Positions 39,413-41,486 of a stretch of 41,486 nucleotides of DNA are shown in pieces; positions within the stretch are counted from its first letter, which is position 1; each line of letters starts with the position of its first letter. A model generated the notes under the pieces. That model worked only from the letters and a program-made list of their open reading frames with translations, had not been told where the DNA came from and ran no database searches. A program made the position numbers and the translations under genes. This stretch comes from Thermoplasmata archaeon (GTDB taxonomy: Archaea; Thermoplasmatota; Thermoplasmata; Lutacidiplasmatales; SKW197). The stretch covers positions 1-41,486 of the forward strand of contig JAVZCK010000017.1 of NCBI GenBank assembly GCA_038874435.1. Reading direction: 5' to 3'.

Positions 39413-41044
39413 ATGCCTGTAATACATGCATCAAAAGAGTTGTTTGAAAAGCATGGACTTTCGTTGGAGGATGTGGAGCAGAGCATAATCCATCTTGGTG
39501 GAGAGGTAAAGCAGGAAGAGGACAAGCTTGTATTTGAGGTCGGTGCCAATCGCTGGGACCTTTTCACGCCAGAAGGAATTATGCATGCAATTTTGCTATT
39601 TCTCGGAAGAAAGAAACCTGAGAAAATAAAGCTGGAGAATTCTGGTATAGTTTTGCAGGTTGACCATTCTGTGAAGTCAGTGCGGCCTTTTGTCGTATGT
39701 GCAGTCGTTGAAAACATAGAGATTGATGGCAACTACATCGCTGAACTGATGCAGATTCAAGAGAAGCTTCATGAGACCATCGGCCGAAAGAGAAAGAAGC
39801 TGGCAATCGGAATTCATGATCTTGATAAGGTTACACCTCCATTCACATACAAGGCGTTGAAGCCAGAAAGCATCGCATTTGAACCGTTGGGTTTCAATGA
39901 AGTAATGAATTTAAGGGAAATCTTGGAGAAACATCCGAAAGGAATAGAGTATGCCTGGATTCTGGAAGATGCTGAAAAATACCCAGTCATTCTGGACGAA
40001 AACGGAAATGTACTCTCCTTCCCGCCAATAATCAATGGAAACTTGACTGAAGTTACAGAGAACACAAGAAATCTGTTTATTGATATGACTGGCACGGACC
40101 TTCGCACCCTAAAATTTGCTCTCAATGTGCTTACCTATTCTATGCATATGCGAGGTGGAAAAATAAAATCAGTAGAAATCCAGGATGAGAAGAAATTCTA
40201 CACCCCAGATTTCACTTGGAAACGAAAAGTGGTAAAGAAGGAGGAAATTGCTTCCCTACTGGGAATTGAAATTCCTTCAGTGTCTCCGCTTTTGGAAAAA
40301 ATGGGATACATTGTGGCAGAAAATGGGAATGAACTATTGGTTGAGGTTCCATCCTACCGTTGTGATGTGATTCACAATGTAGATATAATAGAAGATGTCG
40401 GAATTGCATATGGGTATGATAATTTGAGAGAGTGCCTACCTCAGGCCTTTACGATTGGAAAACCAAATCCACTATCTGAAATCGAGGAAGTGGTAAGAAA
40501 CTTTTTTATAGGTATGGGCGCCCAGGAAATCCATTCTTTTGTGCTCGGAAGTGAACGAGAACTTTTCATAAACATGGGGCTGAAGCCAGAGGAAATAAAA
40601 GTTGTGAGAGCTAAAAATCCAAAGAGCATAGAGTATTCTATTGCAAGGTATTCTCTTATTCCAGGCATGCTGAGAACAATTTCCATCAACCAGCGACATG
40701 CTCTGCCTCTCAAGTTCTTTGAAATAGGGCTTGTGCTTGAACCAGAAGAAAAGCAAAAATGCTGCTTTGCCACAGTCCACTCAAAAGCCAGCTTCTCGGA
40801 AATCAAATCAGTTGCTGAAAGTTTCCTGACAGAATTTGAGATTGATTACACACTGGCTGCAGTTGAGCTTCCCTACTTCATCAGTGGCAGGGGATCAAAA
40901 GTGATGAGAAACAATAAAGTTATGGGTGTGTTGGGAGAAGGCCACCCAATGACCCTAGAAAAATTTGGTATTGGCTATCCAGTTGCTGTCTTTGAGTTTG
41001 CAGTTTCTGATTTACTTCTTTGCCAGCGTGATTTCAATTGCTGA
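39413..41044 (+). CDS. pheT: Phenylalanyl-tRNA synthetase beta subunit
   Basis: The PheT subunit of about 543 residues is of the short archaeal/eukaryotic type and lacks the bacterial N-terminal EMAP and C-terminal FDX domains. B3/B4 editing-region segments ([39 protein letters not shown]), B5 ([28 protein letters not shown]) and the synthetase-like core ([20 protein letters not shown]) are visible. The start ATG 39413 lies 26 bases downstream of a TATA box; the frame is open far upstream, but that part only shadows porG. pheS is not in the window. Its last 33 bases overlap alba, tail to tail. Confidence 0.95.
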   Translation: MPVIHASKELFEKHGLSLEDVEQSIIHLGGEVKQEEDKLVFEVGANRWDLFTPEGIMHAILLFLGRKKPEKIKLENSGIVLQVDHSVKSVRPFVVCAVVENIEIDGNYIAELMQIQEKLHETIGRKRKKLAIGIHDLDKVTPPFTYKALKPESIAFEPLGFNEVMNLREILEKHPKGIEYAWILEDAEKYPVILDENGNVLSFPPIINGNLTEVTENTRNLFIDMTGTDLRTLKFALNVLTYSMHMRGGKIKSVEIQDEKKFYTPDFTWKRKVVKKEEIASLLGIEIPSVSPLLEKMGYIVAENGNELLVEVPSYRCDVIHNVDIIEDVGIAYGYDNLRECLPQAFTIGKPNPLSEIEEVVRNFFIGMGAQEIHSFVLGSERELFINMGLKPEEIKVVRAKNPKSIEYSIARYSLIPGMLRTISINQRHALPLKFFEIGLVLEPEEKQKCCFATVHSKASFSEIKSVAESFLTEFEIDYTLAAVELPYFISGRGSKVMRNNKVMGVLGEGHPMTLEKFGIGYPVAVFEFAVSDLLLCQRDFNC

Positions 41045-41287
41045 GACATTCATTGTGCTTCCATTCTCTCTCTGTACCTGTTCTGTTGCTATTTTTATGT
41101 CTTTTATCACCATGTCCTTGATGAATCTGTTCCTCACTATTTCCACAACATCTACTGCCCTGCTTATTGCGTTGCCTCTTGCCTTTATGATCACTTCTTT
41201 GGCGCCACTGTTTGCTTGTGTAACAACCGCTACCACATAGTTCATCGCTGGCTTGTTAGCCACTCGAATTACATTGTCTTCCGTCAT
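41012..41287 (-). CDS. albA: Alba family DNA/RNA-binding chromatin protein
   Basis: Alba is a small abundant archaeal nucleic-acid-binding protein. The 91-residue sequence has [20 protein letters not shown], the basic loop [20 protein letters not shown] and the final beta-hairpin [13 protein letters not shown] chose ATG 41287 over ATG 41293 because GAGGTG is then seven bases upstream. The 3' end overlaps pheT by 33 bases on opposite strands. Confidence 0.94.
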   Translation of the reverse strand: MTEDNVIRVANKPAMNYVVAVVTQANSGAKEVIIKARGNAISRAVDVVEIVRNRFIKDMVIKDIKIATEQVQRENGSTMNVSAIEITLAKK

Positions 41288-41384
41288 CTGCATGCACCTC
41301 GATTGCCCAATACATTTGGGAAATAAGTAATTTTCTGTTAATGAGCCCTTTGTGTCATTGGGTCATAAAGATTTGGGGTGCTAG

Positions 41385-41393
41385 TATATAAAG
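41385..41393 (+). promoter_or_regulatory. TATA box of the gene at the right edge
   Basis: TATATAAAG is a strong match to the archaeal TATA consensus. It lies about 80 bases before the start codon at 41471, so the transcript would have a leader of roughly 55 bases carrying GGAGG. This contrasts with the leaderless genes nearby. Confidence 0.6.
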
Positions 41394-41470
41394 CAGCATG
41401 GTTCTATTCACAACTCCTAAACCTTAATTTATTTCTAAGAATTCCCTGAATAAAAACGAAGGAGGATGGG

Positions 41471-41486
41471 ATGCATGACAATCTCC
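41471..41486 (+). CDS. Start of an unidentified gene, cut by the window edge
   Basis: ATG 41471 opens the frame MHDNL and has GGAGG (41461-41465) five bases upstream. Only five codons are visible, so the product cannot be named. An ATG at 41466 lies too close to the ribosome binding site. Confidence 0.5.

Overview
The window looks like a chromosomal segment of a euryarchaeon, most likely from the Thermoplasmatota. The reasons are archaeal RNA polymerase genes in the order rpoH-rpoB-rpoA1-rpoA2-rpl30e-nusA, a single unsplit rpoB, TATA-box promoters (several placed so that the mRNA would be leaderless), EF-1alpha next to uS10, Alba, an archaeosortase and a PGF-CTERM protein. The lineage is inferred from gene content, not from a database search.

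Layout. 1-421: a terminator-like hairpin, then a tRNA-Lys(UUU) gene that appears to be interrupted by two introns, one in the D-loop and one in the T-loop. 464-9289 (+): the RNA polymerase operon with L30e and NusA. It runs straight into hypA and hypD (9293-10770), hydrogenase maturation genes. 10796-18478 (-): a five-gene operon of an MFS transporter, two tandem GNAT-type paralogues, a LuxE-like acyl-protein synthetase and a LuxC-like reductase fused to a PaaK-like adenylating domain. 18565-22647 (+): a divergent four-gene operon of a membrane zinc-ribbon protein, a DUF2207-like membrane protein ending in a Cys-Ala repeat, a PqqD-like/radical SAM/SPASM enzyme and a SAM methyltransferase. The two operons diverge from one short intergenic region and are the best candidates for undescribed systems.

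22687-24749: two unrecognised proteins, a degenerate methyltransferase fragment, a GNAT acetyltransferase and a small zinc protein. 24776-27733 (-): EF-1alpha, uS10, a small two-cluster ferredoxin, a stand-alone Lrp/AsnC sensor domain and archaeosortase A, closely packed. 27752-31534 (-): a very large solute-binding lipoprotein-like surface protein with Ig-like modules and a PGF-CTERM tail, the kind of substrate ArtA processes. 31577-32821 (-): purA.

32953-36350: an accessory patch with an HsdR-N-type nuclease protein, a DNA methyltransferase and a PD-(D/E)XK endonuclease. The methyltransferase/endonuclease pair is flanked by two 154-bp direct copies of the 3' end of the neighbouring porB gene, four mismatches apart, which marks an insertion at the end of porB. 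36393-39286 (-): porGDAB, 2-oxoacid (pyruvate):ferredoxin oxidoreductase. 39413-41287: pheT (+) and alba (-), which overlap tail to tail. The window ends at the promoter and first codons of another + strand gene.

Most start codons were placed from Shine-Dalgarno (SD) spacing or TATA-to-ATG distance and often differ from the longest open frame.
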